From the NCBI GenBank assembly GCA_963668015.2, contig CAXXCR010000002.1:10165-74164 (forward strand): a stretch of DNA of 64,000 bases, in the 5' to 3' direction. The notes beneath the pieces were generated by a model. The model saw only the letters and a program-made list of their open reading frames with translations, was not told the DNA's origin and ran no database searches. The DNA comes from Ilyobacter_A sp963668015. GTDB lineage: Bacteria > Fusobacteriota > Fusobacteriia > Fusobacteriales > Fusobacteriaceae. Of this stretch, positions 53,787 to 63,037 are shown piece by piece. The first letter of the stretch is position 1, and the number at the start of each line of letters is the position of its first letter. The position numbers and the translations under genes were made by a program.

Positions 53787-53896
53787 AACCCACACTCCGT
53801 TTTATATTTAAATTATTATCATATCTAAAATTTACGCTGGAAATCAAAAAAATCTTTTTTAATGGAACTTTTAAAAATGAAACTTTACTGAAATAT

Positions 53897-54240
53897 AACT
53901 AAGCTAAAGTATTTACTTGTATCTAAATTATTGAATTTGTCGTATACCTATACAATTTTTTAGTCACGAAATCGCACTAATGAACGCAAATTAAAATAAA
54001 AATCTTGGTCACAGAGTGGCACAGAGGAAACGAGTGAGTTTCGCATAGTATTAGGAAAAACCTTGAGTTTTTCAGGTTTTGAATGATAAGTGAGATTAGT
54101 GTAATTCATGACAAAAAAATGATTTTGACTTAAAGATCTTTTCTACGAAGAACTTTCTGTGAAACTCTGTGTTTAAAAAATTATTTTAGATGAATTCAGT
54201 AATTTATCACTGTAATTTTTAAGTAACTGCTTGTGTTGAT
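53897..54240 (+). repeat. Dispersed intergenic repeat, copy 7 (forward)
   Basis: AACTAAGCTAAAGTATTTAC at the left; AGTCACGAAATCGCACTAATG, GGTCACAGAGTGGCACAGAGG, then GTGAGATTAGTGTAATTC, TCTGTGAAACTCTGTG and a decayed right end AAGTAACTGCTTGTG. Confidence 0.76.
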
Positions 54241-54341
54241 TATGAAAAATATTTAAATTGAATTAAAATTTTATAAGAATACTCTATTAAATTGTTTTTC
54301 TTTTTATTTACATATGCTATAATTTGCCTAGGGTGATAAAT

Positions 54342-54869
54342 ATGAAGGATAATATAGTATTGATAGGATTTATGGGCAGCGGTAAGAACCACAGTGGGGA
54401 AAAAACGTTGCAAAAATTCTGGATATGAAATTTATAGATATGGATGAACTTATAGAAAAAAAAAGACGGAAGACGTATAAGTGAAAATCTTCAAATGCGA
54501 TGGCGAAAAAGTATTTTCCGTGAAATTGAATCGCAGGTTGCCGGAAGAGTGCAGCAGGATGAACAACGTGGTTATTTCAACAGGCGGCGGAGTTTATTTT
54601 AAACCAGGACAATATAAAAAATCTGAAAAAAAAGCTCACTTGTATTTTACCTAAAGGCAGATGCCAACTGCATATACCAAAGGGTGAGATACAGCAAAAC
54701 AAGACCTCTGTTAAACGTGGATGACCCGCTAAAAAAGATAGAGGAACTTTTAAACGGCAGAAAAGAGCTTTATGAAAAGTCGTGCGACGTCGAGGTCGAT
54801 ATAAATCTGAGAACCTACATAGACGATACAGCACAGGAAATAAAGGATATATACATAAGAACATATTAG
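54342..54869 (+). pseudogene. aroK: Shikimate kinase AroK with many single-base indels
   Basis: Starts MKDNIVLIGFMGSGK, the AroK N-terminus with P-loop, then falls out of frame. Later pieces in other frames read KFIDMDELIEKK, CDGEK, FREIESQVAGRV, NNVVISTGGGVYFK, YLKADANCIYQRVRYSKTRP and LNVDDPLKKIEELLNGRKEL, ending at the stop 54867-54869. These are the expected shikimate kinase segments in order. Nearly every lesion is an extra base in a short A, T or G run (for example AAGAACC, GAAAATC, GTATTTTCC). Shikimate kinase is needed for aromatic biosynthesis; sequence error is more likely than true decay. Directly followed by aroB. Confidence 0.75.
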
Positions 54870-54877
54870 GAGGGGCT

Positions 54878-55959
54878 ATGGAGAGGGTAAGAGTCGATTT
54901 AAATGAAAATTCATATGACATTGTCATAGGAGATAATATACTTGATAATATAGGGGAAAACTTGGGTAAGTATAAAAAAAATTCTTTTGATTTCAAATGA
55001 AACTGTTGGGCCGTTATACTCTGAAACAGTTATTAAAAGCTTGGAAAATGAAGGAAAAGAGGTACACTATTTAGAACTTCCAGATGGTGAAAAAATATAA
55101 ATCAATTGACAGTGCCTTAAAAATATATGATTTTATGCTGGACAGGAATTTCGACAGGGGAGGCCTGATACTGAGCCTTGGAGGCGGAGTAATATGCGAT
55201 CTTTCAGGTTATGTGGCGGCTACCTATATGAGGGGAATTGATTTTGTACAAATACCTACTTCATTGCTGGCTCAGGTGGATGCAAGTGTTGGAGGTAAGG
55301 TGGCGATAAACCTTCCAAAAGGTAAAAAATCTGGTAGGGGCTTTTTTACCAGCCTAAACCTGGTTTATATAGATACAGGAGTAATAAAAACCCTTTCGGA
55401 AAGGGATGTGAAAAACAGGTTTAGCAGAGATTGTTAAGTACGCAATAATACATAAGAGTAAGTACTACGAGTTCCTTATGGAAAACGCTGACAAGATAAA
55501 GCAGCTTGATTCGGATACTCTAATCGAGATGATAAAATGGTCTTGTGAGATAAAGGCCGACGTTGTATCAAAAGATGAAAAAGAGATGGGCCTAAGGGCG
55601 ATATTAAATTACGGACACACTTTTGCCCACGCGGTAGAGACTCTGGGGAAATACGAGATATACAGGCATGGAGAAGCTGTTTCCATAGGGATGAAGGTCG
55701 CTGCAATGCTCGCAAAAGAACTCGGAATGGTTGACGATGAGTTCATTAAAGCCCACGACAAGATATTGGAAGTCTTCGATCTTGAAAGAGAGATAATAAT
55801 GTACAACGAGGACAAACTTATAGAACTTATGAAAAAGACAAAAAAGCCAAAAATAACAAGCTTAAATTTGTGCTTCCTAAAAAGGTAGGGGAAGTGGAGA
55901 TACTCGAAGTTGAAGAAGAGGATTTCAGAAACTTTTATTCAAAGCAAAGCGGTAGAAAG
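54878..55959 (+). pseudogene. aroB: 3-Dehydroquinate synthase AroB with several frameshifts
   Basis: Pieces in order: MERVRVDLNENSYDIVIGDN, ILLISNETVGPLYSE, RGGLILSLGGGVICDLSGYV (the NAD-binding GGG motif), PTSLLAQVDASVGGKVAINL, YIDTGVIKTLSERDV, AEIVKYAIIHKSKYYEFLM, AILNYGHTFAHAVETL (metal-binding His). These are diagnostic of AroB. Indels occur near 54975, 55090, 55330, 55355, 55415 and 55830, mostly +1 in A/T runs. AGGAGGGG precedes the ATG, 8 bp after aroK. The frame then runs on, without a stop, into the Ppx/GppA gene. Confidence 0.75.
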
Positions 55960-56853
55960 ATCAAGGCCGTTGTGGATATAGGCACAAATACCTGTAGGCT
56001 ATTTATTGCTGAGGTTGAGGGAAGTAAAATACTTAAAAAATATAAAAAATTAATGGAGATAACAAGACTGGGCGAAAAAGTAGACCAGAATGGGTATCTT
56101 TTGGCTGGAGCCATTGACAGAACTTTGGATGCATTAAAAGAGTTCTCGAACGAGATAAAAGCCTACGGTGTAGAAGAGGTGCTTGTTCACGCCACATCCG
56201 CCACCCGTGATGCCGAGAACAGAGAAAAGTTTATAGAACTTGTAAAAGAAGAAACCGGCTTGGAGGTAGAGTGTATCAGCGGAGACGAGGAAGCTAAACT
56301 GAGTTTTACAGGTGCACTTGACGATTTTTCCGGAGATATAATTTTGGTGGATATCGGCGGTGGAAGCACTGAGTTTATACACGGAAACAAAGATGGGATA
56401 GACTACTTAAAAAGCTTTAATATGGGATCTGTAAGACTCAAGGAAAAATTTTTCCAAGATGATGATTACAGTGCGAAACTGGAAGAAGCAAAGAACTGGG
56501 TAAAGCAAAATCTTGAGGAACTCAGCTTTTTAAAGGGTAAGAATTTTCAGCTGGTGGGAGTTGCAGGGACGGTAACGACACAGGTAAGTGTGCTGAAAAG
56601 CCTGGAAGAACATAATAGTGAAGAGATTCATAAATATGCTTTGAGTAGAAATGAAGTGGAGGAAAACCTAAAGAAATTCCAAGAAGTTTCACTTGAAGAT
56701 AGGAAAGCCATAAAGGGGCTACACCCAAAGAGAGCCGAGGTTATAGTCTCTGGAACACTTTTACTTTTATGGATAATGGAGATACTCGGCAAGGATGAAA
56801 TACTTGTTTCTGAATCTGATATTCTTGAAGGAATGATGAAAAAGATCAAATAA
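55960..56853 (+). CDS. Ppx/GppA-family exopolyphosphatase/pppGpp phosphohydrolase
   Basis: About 297 residues of intact coding sequence: VVDIGTNTCRLFIAEVEGSK (actin/ASKHA P-loop), LVHATSATRDAENREKFIEL, VECISGDEEAKLSFTGAL, and ILVDIGGGSTEFIHGN (second phosphate loop). Hydrolyses polyphosphate or pppGpp. The start is uncertain: the frame is open back into aroB, no ATG is near; ATC at 55960 aligns with the expected Met, and GTG at 55972 gives a slightly short protein. It may be a real fusion to AroB or the start may be damaged by the local indels. Confidence 0.8.
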   Translation: MKAVVDIGTNTCRLFIAEVEGSKILKKYKKLMEITRLGEKVDQNGYLLAGAIDRTLDALKEFSNEIKAYGVEEVLVHATSATRDAENREKFIELVKEETGLEVECISGDEEAKLSFTGALDDFSGDIILVDIGGGSTEFIHGNKDGIDYLKSFNMGSVRLKEKFFQDDDYSAKLEEAKNWVKQNLEELSFLKGKNFQLVGVAGTVTTQVSVLKSLEEHNSEEIHKYALSRNEVEENLKKFQEVSLEDRKAIKGLHPKRAEVIVSGTLLLLWIMEILGKDEILVSESDILEGMMKKIK

Positions 56854-56941
56854 TGACCAGGGGATGGGTTCTGATTTGACATCTTGAAAATAATATAATA
56901 TACTCGTAATAATTGTAATATGGGTGAAAGAGGTGTAGAAG

Positions 56942-57142
56942 ATGGCATTGGGAACGGTAAAATGGTTTGATCCTAAGAAAGGTTTTGGTTTTATATTGGG
57001 GGATGATGGCAAAGATATTTTCGTGCATTTTTCCAATATAAATATGGATGGCTTTAAAACTCTGACTGAAGGTCAGGAAGTCCACTATGAGCTTTATGAA
57101 GGGGACAAAGGACTGCATGCAAAAGATGTGAGGCTCTACTAA
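56942..57142 (+). CDS. Cold shock protein (CspA family)
   Basis: 66 residues, single CSD RNA-binding fold: GTVKWFDPKKGFGFILGDDG (RNP1 KGFGFI) and DIFVHFSNI (RNP2 VHFS). GAGGTG precedes the ATG. Intact although neighbouring genes are frameshifted. Followed by a long palindromic terminator. Confidence 0.95.
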   Translation: MALGTVKWFDPKKGFGFILGDDGKDIFVHFSNINMDGFKTLTEGQEVHYELYEGDKGLHAKDVRLY

Positions 57143-57154
57143 TAAAAGCTAGCC

Positions 57155-57200
57155 TGTAACATAAAAAAGTAGGGGATATCCCCTACTTTTTTATGTTACA
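57155..57200. terminator. 46-bp perfect palindrome acting as terminator
   Basis: Arms of 23 bp with centre GTAGGGGATATCCCCTAC and A6/T6 flanks, bracketed by TGTAACAT/ATGTTACA. Works in both directions. Confidence 0.85.
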
Positions 57201-57288
57201 AAGAGTTGAATATAATCAGCGTATAAATAAAACTTTTGTAAATTGATTTTAAATTTTCAAAAGTTTTGGGAAAATGTGAGAAGGGTAA

Positions 57289-59167
57289 ATGATTCTACTT
57301 ACAAGAAGGATCAAAGACATAGAAGATATCCCTTTTATATATCTTTCTTCAGGTGCTGATAATTTGGAGAGATTTAATCACGGTTCCTGTTATGGATGCA
57401 TTTATAAAAATTACAATGAATGAATTACTGGTTTTTCTATTAACAACGCTTTAGAGCACTTTAAAATAAAAAAAGATTTTGAAAACAGGGAAAAATGGCA
57501 TGAACAGACGGAATTGATATCCGGTTTCGGGTACTGGGATCTTGATCTGAATAAAAAAATTGTTATCTCGTCTGCAGTTGCAAGAAAGATATACGGTGTA
57601 GAATCAGCATTGGGAAAGTGCAAAAAGTCCCCCTTCCCAGCCATAGAAGCTTATTGGATAAATCACTGTTGGATCTGGTGGAAAAAGGCATACCGTATGA
57701 AATAGAATTTAAGGTAAGGCGTTTAAATGATGGTAAACTGATAACAGTTCACTCAGTTGCTGAGTTTGATAGGGGAAAAAATATAGTTAGGGGAACCCTC
57801 TACGATATATCTAAGCAGAAGAGTTTATCAGGATAAGAGAAGAGGAATATAAGGGGATATTTGATAATAACCACTCTGTAATGTTGGTGATAGATCCTGA
57901 AACATGCGAGATTACAAATGCCAATCCGGCAGCTGAAAATTATTACGGTTGGACTAGGGAAGAGTTAACCACTATGAAGATAAGTGATATAAATACTCTA
58001 AGTAAAGATGAAGTGTATGCGGAGATGCAGATTGCCAAAAGACAAAACAAAAACTTTTTTTCATTTAAACATAGGCTGGCAGACGGCAGTATAAGGGACG
58101 TAGAAGTGCATTCAAGCTCTGTGAAGTTATGGAATAAAAACAGGTTGTTTTCAATAATTCACGATGTAACTACACGTAAAAATGCAGAAAAAGCAGTCAA
58201 ACATCTGGCTTATTATGACCAGTTGACCAAACTTCCAAATAGAAGAAAATTTTCAGATGTATTGCGTGAAAAACTCTTTAAAGGGAATAGAAATGGTTTG
58301 GAGGTAGCACTTTTATATATCGATTTGGATCACTTTAAAAATATAAATGATACATACGGGCATTATCTAGGGGATCAGTTTTTAATTAAAGTGGCAAAGC
58401 GTTTAAAAAATACAGTAAAAAGCAAAAATATATTCCGTTTAGGCGGAGATGAATTTACCGTAATTATAGATAAGTTTTCATCTAGAAATGAAATATCTCT
58501 AATATGTGATAAAATCTCAGAAAATTTAAAGGCTTCTTTTAATATTCTAGGTAACGAGATATTTACTTCTGCCAGTATTGGGGTATCCGTATATCCGCAT
58601 GATGGTTTTGACTTTGACTCTATTTTGAAAAATTCAGATTTGGCAATGTACGAAGCTAAAAATAACGGTAAAAATGGGTACTGTTATTTCTCGGAAGAGA
58701 TAAATGAAAATCTGAGACGCAGGGTAGATATAGAGAGGGACCTAAGAATCGCGTTGAAAAATGATGAACTACAAATATATTACCAGCCTAAAATAGATAT
58801 GCGTAAAAATAAAATAATTGGTGCAGAGGCTCTGTTGAGGTGGAAAAAAGCCAGGCTTGACTATAGATATCCAGATGAATTTATACCGATTGCCGAAAAA
58901 TCCGGAATAATTTTGGAAATAGATAAACTGGTATTGTTGAGTGCCTGCAGGCAGATTGAAAAGTGGGAAAAGCTACAGGAGAGCTCTCGTAAAGTATCGG
59001 TAAATATTTCCGGTATGCACTTTAAACAGGGCAGGATTTTAAATACAGTAAAAGAAGTTATGGAACAGGTAGATTTTTCCCCGGAAAACTTGGAGATAGA
59101 GATAACCGAAAGCGTATTTATGGAAGTTATAGATGAAGCTGTAGCTAGGATTGAAAACTTTATCTAA
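57289..59167 (+). pseudogene. REC(fragment)-PAS-PAS-GGDEF-EAL signalling gene, broken and truncated
   Basis: The ATG at 57289 opens with IPFIYLSSGADNLERF, the C-terminal half of a response-regulator receiver domain; the in-frame TGA at 57421 interrupts it. Two more frame changes (near 57620 and 57825) follow in the first PAS region (GFGYWDLDLNKKIVIS ... LYDISKQK). From 57881 the frame is open: a second PAS (SVMLVIDPETCEITNANPAA), GGDEF (DQLTKLPNRRKF, RLGGDEFTVII) and an EAL domain with ALLRW in place of EALLRW-type EAL (AEALLRWKK). The EAL domain stops after VARIENFI, lacking its last third. Likely bifunctional c-di-GMP enzyme in an ancestor. Confidence 0.7.
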
Positions 59168-59279
59168 ATACCAAGTATTAGATTTAGAGGTAGGGGATGA
59201 AATAATAACAAATCCGTTTACTTTGACGGTAGGAACCCTTGTAAGAAGGGAAGGCAACTTCTGGTTTATAAATCGTTAG
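59168..59279 (+). pseudogene. Orphan C-terminal fragment fused to the truncated EAL gene
   Basis: In another frame the DNA after the EAL stop reads YQVLDLEVGDEIITNPFTLT and ends VRREGNFWFINR before TAG 59277-59279. This is not EAL sequence; it looks like the tail of an unrelated protein and ends at a good terminator, suggesting a deletion joined two genes. I do not recognise its family. Confidence 0.4.
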
Positions 59280-59310
59280 AAGCAGCTGATATTCAGCTGC
59301 TTCTATTTTT
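59279..59310 (+). terminator. Terminator after the EAL/orphan fragment
   Basis: GAAGCAGCTGA (59279-59289) pairs with TCAGCTGCTTC (59293-59303), then TATTTTTTATT. The rest of the gap to 59583 holds only a stray repeat end (GGCAGTAACTTAGGCT, about 59478-59493). Confidence 0.88.
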
Positions 59311-59583
59311 TATTATTTATATTATATTTTGAAAGTTACTTTAGAAGTGATTCGACTTAGAAAATATTAAATATTGGTGCTGTTTTTTTGGTACTTTGAT
59401 CTACCGAAAAGAATGAATACCTGTAGATACTATGAAGAGAAAAGAAAGTACGATAAAATCAATATGATTTAAATATAGGCAGTAACTTAGGCTACTTATT
59501 TGTTAATTAGAATATTTTATTTCAGAAGTTGCAGAATATATAGATGTTCTTGAATCCTTTTATTGACAGTTATTTCAACTGTT

Positions 59584-59612
59584 TTGACAAGTTATATTCT
59601 ATGTGGTATTCT
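59584..59612 (+). promoter_or_regulatory. Promoter of pxpABC
   Basis: TTGACA (59584-59589), 17-bp spacer, TATTCT (59607-59612), 65 bp before the pxpA start. Confidence 0.65.
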
Positions 59613-59676
59613 ATATTTTAATAGTAAAAAATAATCGTAGGATTTATGGTGACAATTTTGTGATTGGGGGAATATT

Positions 59677-60447
59677 ATGTTGAAAGTGGACCTAAACAGC
59701 GATCTGGGAGAAAGCTTTGGAAGTTACAAAATAGGAGAAGACGAAGAAATAATTAAAAATATAAGCTCAGCTAATATAGCCTGTGGATGGCACGCTGGTG
59801 ACTCCCTTATTATGGAAAAAACAGTTAAGCTTGCTAAAAATAAAGGAGTAGCTGTTGGAGCCCACCCGGGATACTTTGACATGGCAGGTTTTGGGAGAAG
59901 AAATTTACTTGTAAGTGCAGAAGAGTTGAAATCATATGTAAAATACCAGTTGGGGGCTCTGATGGCCTTTGCAAAGTCAAATGGAGTCAGCGTGGAACAT
60001 GTAAAACCACACGGTGCCATGTATAATATGGCGGCAAAAAATTATGACTTGGCGGAAGCAATAGCCCAAGCAATATATGAGGTTGACGATAATATAATCC
60101 TGTTGGGGCTTGCAAATAGCCAGCTCATAAAAGCCGGAGAGGAAATCGGGCTTAAAGTCGCAAACGAGGTTTTTGCAGATAGGGCATATATGCCTGACGG
60201 TACTCTGGTTCCCAGAAGCAAAGGTGGTGCACTTATACAAGACACGGGAACAGCTATAAAAAGGGTTGTAAAGATGGTGAAATATGGAATGATAGAAGCT
60301 AGAGATGGTACAGAGATCGCCATAAAGGCGGATTCCATATGCGTACATGGGGATAATCCACAGTCACTGGAGTTTGTAAAAAATATAAGAAAAGCTCTGG
60401 AAAATGACAATATTCAAATAACTTCACTTAGAAAAGTGTTGAAATAG
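59677..60447 (+). CDS. pxpA: 5-Oxoprolinase subunit PxpA (LamB/YcsF family)
   Basis: 256 residues. VDLNSDLGESFGSYKIGEDE, NIACGWHAGDSLIMEKTVKL and VEHVKPHGAMYNMA are the LamB/YcsF signatures. With PxpB and PxpC it hydrolyses 5-oxoproline (pyroglutamate) to glutamate using ATP. GGGGGA precedes the ATG; pxpB starts 9 bp after its stop. Confidence 0.94.
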   Translation: MLKVDLNSDLGESFGSYKIGEDEEIIKNISSANIACGWHAGDSLIMEKTVKLAKNKGVAVGAHPGYFDMAGFGRRNLLVSAEELKSYVKYQLGALMAFAKSNGVSVEHVKPHGAMYNMAAKNYDLAEAIAQAIYEVDDNIILLGLANSQLIKAGEEIGLKVANEVFADRAYMPDGTLVPRSKGGALIQDTGTAIKRVVKMVKYGMIEARDGTEIAIKADSICVHGDNPQSLEFVKNIRKALENDNIQITSLRKVLK

Positions 60448-60456
60448 GTGATCGTC

Positions 60457-61173
60457 ATGAAAATTAGATATCTTATAGCAGGGGACAGTACTCTGATAGT
60501 TGAGTTCGGTGAAGAAATTTCCCCTCATATAAATGAAAAAGTCAGGTCGCTTATGCAATATCTGGAGAAAAAAGATTTAGACGGCATAGTAGAGATGGTG
60601 CCGACATACAGGTCGCTTGCAATACACTATGATCCGCTGACTCTGGAAATTAAAGACTTGAAAACCGAAATAGATAAAGGTGAACATGAATTTGTGTGCA
60701 ATAGTAGTACAGGCAGGGTGGTGGAAGTCCCGGTTCTTTATGGAGGAGAATATGGGCCGGATATAGAAAATGTGGCCAGGCACAACGGTATAACAGAGGA
60801 AGAGGTCATAGAAAGACACAGCTCAAAAGAGTACTTGGTACATATGCTCGGGTTTACCCCAGGATTCCCGTATTTGGGTGGTATGGATGAGAAAATAGCG
60901 ACTCCGAGACTGAAAGTGCCCAGAGCAATGGTACAGGGAGGCTCTGTGGGCATTGCAGGCTCACAGACAGGAATATATCCAGTTGACAGCCCGGGTGGGT
61001 GGCAGATCATAGGGAGAACCCCAATGAAGCTTTTTGATGTCAACAGAGAAGAGAAATTTCTATTCGCTCCCGGGGATAGACTTAAATTTACGCCTGTTGA
61101 CTCTGATGAGTATAAAAAGATAGAAAAGGGTGCAGAGACAAAAACATACGATACTGAAGTGCAGGGTGAGTAG
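60457..61173 (+). CDS. pxpB: 5-Oxoprolinase subunit PxpB (KipI/DUF213 family)
   Basis: 238 residues, the allophanate-hydrolase subunit 1-like fold: HMLGFTPGFPYLGGMDEKIA and GIAGSQTGIYPVDSPGGWQI are diagnostic. The ATG at 60457 follows AGGTGA; a GTG at 60448 is within that site. Forms a complex with PxpC. Three bases separate it from pxpC. Confidence 0.92.
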   Translation: MKIRYLIAGDSTLIVEFGEEISPHINEKVRSLMQYLEKKDLDGIVEMVPTYRSLAIHYDPLTLEIKDLKTEIDKGEHEFVCNSSTGRVVEVPVLYGGEYGPDIENVARHNGITEEEVIERHSSKEYLVHMLGFTPGFPYLGGMDEKIATPRLKVPRAMVQGGSVGIAGSQTGIYPVDSPGGWQIIGRTPMKLFDVNREEKFLFAPGDRLKFTPVDSDEYKKIEKGAETKTYDTEVQGE

Positions 61174-61176
61174 AAG

Positions 61177-62244
61177 ATGGGTAAAATAAAAGTATTGAAT
61201 GGCGGTCTTTTTACAACTGTTCAGGACAAAGGAAGATTTAAATATCAAAAATTCGGAGTGCCTGTATCAGGAGTAATGGACAGCTTTTCATATAAAATAG
61301 CAAATTTATTAGTGGGGAATAGCAGTGGAGAAGCAGTTCTTGAGGCAACAATGGTGGGGCCTGAAATAGAATTTTTAGATGACACTGTAATAGCTGTAAC
61401 TGGAGGGGACTTGGGATTTAGTATAAACGGGGAAACGGCACCTATGTGGCAGGCGCATCCTGTTATGAAAGGTGATAAGATATCATTCTCAGACTTATAT
61501 AAAGGTATTAGGGCCTACATAGCTTTTTTTGGTGGCATAGATGTACCAGTGGTCATGGAAAGCAGGTCAACTTATGTAAAAAGCGGCATAGGGGGTTACT
61601 GCGGCAGGGCTCTTAAAACCGGAGATTTACTGAGAATAGAAGACTTCGAAAGAAAATTAGAGGAATATCCGCTAAAAAAAGTTCCTGAAGAACATATTCC
61701 TAGTTATTCTGAGGATATAGAGATTCGGGTTGTGATGGGGCCTCAAAATGATTTTTTTACTGAAAAAGGAATAGAAAAGCTTTTAAATGAATTTTATACT
61801 GCTGGTATGGAGTGCGACAGAATGGGAATAAGGCTGGATGGGGAAGAGATAGAGCATAAGACAGGTTCTGATATAATATCTGATGCGATATCATTTGGTT
61901 CAATTCAAATCCCTCTTTCGGGAAAACCAATTATTATGATGGCGGATAGGCAGACGGTAGGTGGGTATACAAAAATAGCGACAGTTATAAGCGCAGATCT
62001 GCCAAAATTGGCTCAGACAAAACCAGGTGACAGGATAAAATTTAAAGAGGTTTCTCTTGAGGAGGCGCTTTCTGCCATGAAAGAAAATAGGGAAATTTTC
62101 AATAGCATTGAAAATAATTTAGATTTGGTAGAGGGTCACTGGGAAAAATATAAAATAAAAGAATTAATAAAAATCTTTGATTCCAATAGTATAAATGAAA
62201 TTGCATACGAAGATAAAGAATTTAAAATAAGCATAAAAAAATGA
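61177..62244 (+). CDS. pxpC: 5-Oxoprolinase subunit PxpC (KipA family)
   Basis: 355 residues, allophanate-hydrolase subunit 2-like: GGLFTTVQDKGRFKYQKFGV at the start, GVMDSFSYKIANLLVGN and MMADRQTVGGYTKIATV later. Last gene of pxpABC. An NRAMP-type transporter gene that often accompanies these genes is not present. Confidence 0.92.
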   Translation: MGKIKVLNGGLFTTVQDKGRFKYQKFGVPVSGVMDSFSYKIANLLVGNSSGEAVLEATMVGPEIEFLDDTVIAVTGGDLGFSINGETAPMWQAHPVMKGDKISFSDLYKGIRAYIAFFGGIDVPVVMESRSTYVKSGIGGYCGRALKTGDLLRIEDFERKLEEYPLKKVPEEHIPSYSEDIEIRVVMGPQNDFFTEKGIEKLLNEFYTAGMECDRMGIRLDGEEIEHKTGSDIISDAISFGSIQIPLSGKPIIMMADRQTVGGYTKIATVISADLPKLAQTKPGDRIKFKEVSLEEALSAMKENREIFNSIENNLDLVEGHWEKYKIKELIKIFDSNSINEIAYEDKEFKISIKK

Positions 62245-62491
62245 GGATAGAATTTTAATGTGGTGATTGAAATGCACGTTATCAAGTGCTTAAGCGATAT
62301 TATAAAACTCTAACTTTTTTTATATACTCCCACTTATGATGCTGGGAGTATTAATGGTTTTGGGCATTACCTTGGCAATAACTTCATATTCACTTAAATT
62401 TTTAGGTTAGTAGGAATCCTGCTGCTAAACTTATAAATTCTTCTACTGGTCCATTAACAGCAATTCCCGCATTCTTAAGCAAAATATTATT
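62245..62491. other. Non-coding gap with possible gene remnants
   Basis: On the plus strand a 24-codon frame (62336-62410) reads MMLGVLMVLGITLAITSYSL; on the minus strand ILLKNAGIAVNGPVEEFISL occurs at about 62410-62490. Both look like tails of membrane proteins but have no ribosome site and no recognisable family, so I only note them as possible relics. Confidence 0.3.
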
Positions 62492-62900
62492 TTAACTTCT
62501 ATTTTCTTCATACTTCTCTTTTTCTAAGATCATTTCTTCAGTTAATGTCTTAATCATCAATATATGACTAGTCACTGCAGTCGCTATGAAAATCAACAAT
62601 ATTCTAGTTTTAAAATTTGAAACAAAAAAGAACGCTGAAGAATAAAATCATACACCACAAGAAAGCTATTGATATTACCTTTGATTTTAGAGAAATAGCT
62701 CTAAATTTTATATAGTTCTCGATGTAACTTCCAAACACTTTATGATTGATTACCCACGTATATAGAGTTTTCGAGCTGTTCATAAAACATGTGGCCGAGA
62801 GTAATAGAAACGGAGTTGTTGGAAGCACAGGTAGTGCTATTCCCAGTATACCCAAAAATAAAGAAATAAACCCTCCAATAATTAACAAATATCTCTTCAT
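62492..62900 (-). pseudogene. DUF454 (YbaN-like) inner-membrane protein, frameshifted
   Basis: MKRYLLIIGGFISLFLGILG followed by IALPVLPTTPFLLLSATCFM is the DUF454 signature. The frame as sequenced stops at 62610 after FFSVLFCFKF; one T too many in a TTTT run (near 62613) separates it from the expected last helix TRILLIFIATAVTSHILMIK and tail, ending at 62492. The minus-strand ATG at 62900 follows AAGGAG. Function of the family unknown. Confidence 0.72.
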
Positions 62901-62961
62901 AATCCACTCCTTATCTATAAAAGTCTGAATAAAAAAGAAACTCAAATACAGAAAAAATCCT

Positions 62962-62994
62962 AACCCCTTAGAAATTCTAAGGGGTTGTTTTTTC
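62962..62994. terminator. Bidirectional terminator between DUF454 and katG
   Basis: AACCCCTTA (62962-62970) pairs with TAAGGGGTT (62978-62986); T-rich on both strands. It ends the katG transcript on the minus strand. Confidence 0.75.
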
Positions 62995-63037
62995 TTTTAA
63001 CTAATAATATTAATTTTCAGTCTGCAGATATATTTTA

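Noticed and set aside
62248..62262. TAGAATTTTAATGTG is identical to part of the molybdate promoter
   Set aside because: No TTGACA at the right distance and no GTGCATATGCA follows; probably chance in AT-rich DNA.
62336..62410. 24-codon hydrophobic ORF after pxpC
   Set aside because: No ribosome binding site and no recognisable family; listed only as a possible relic.
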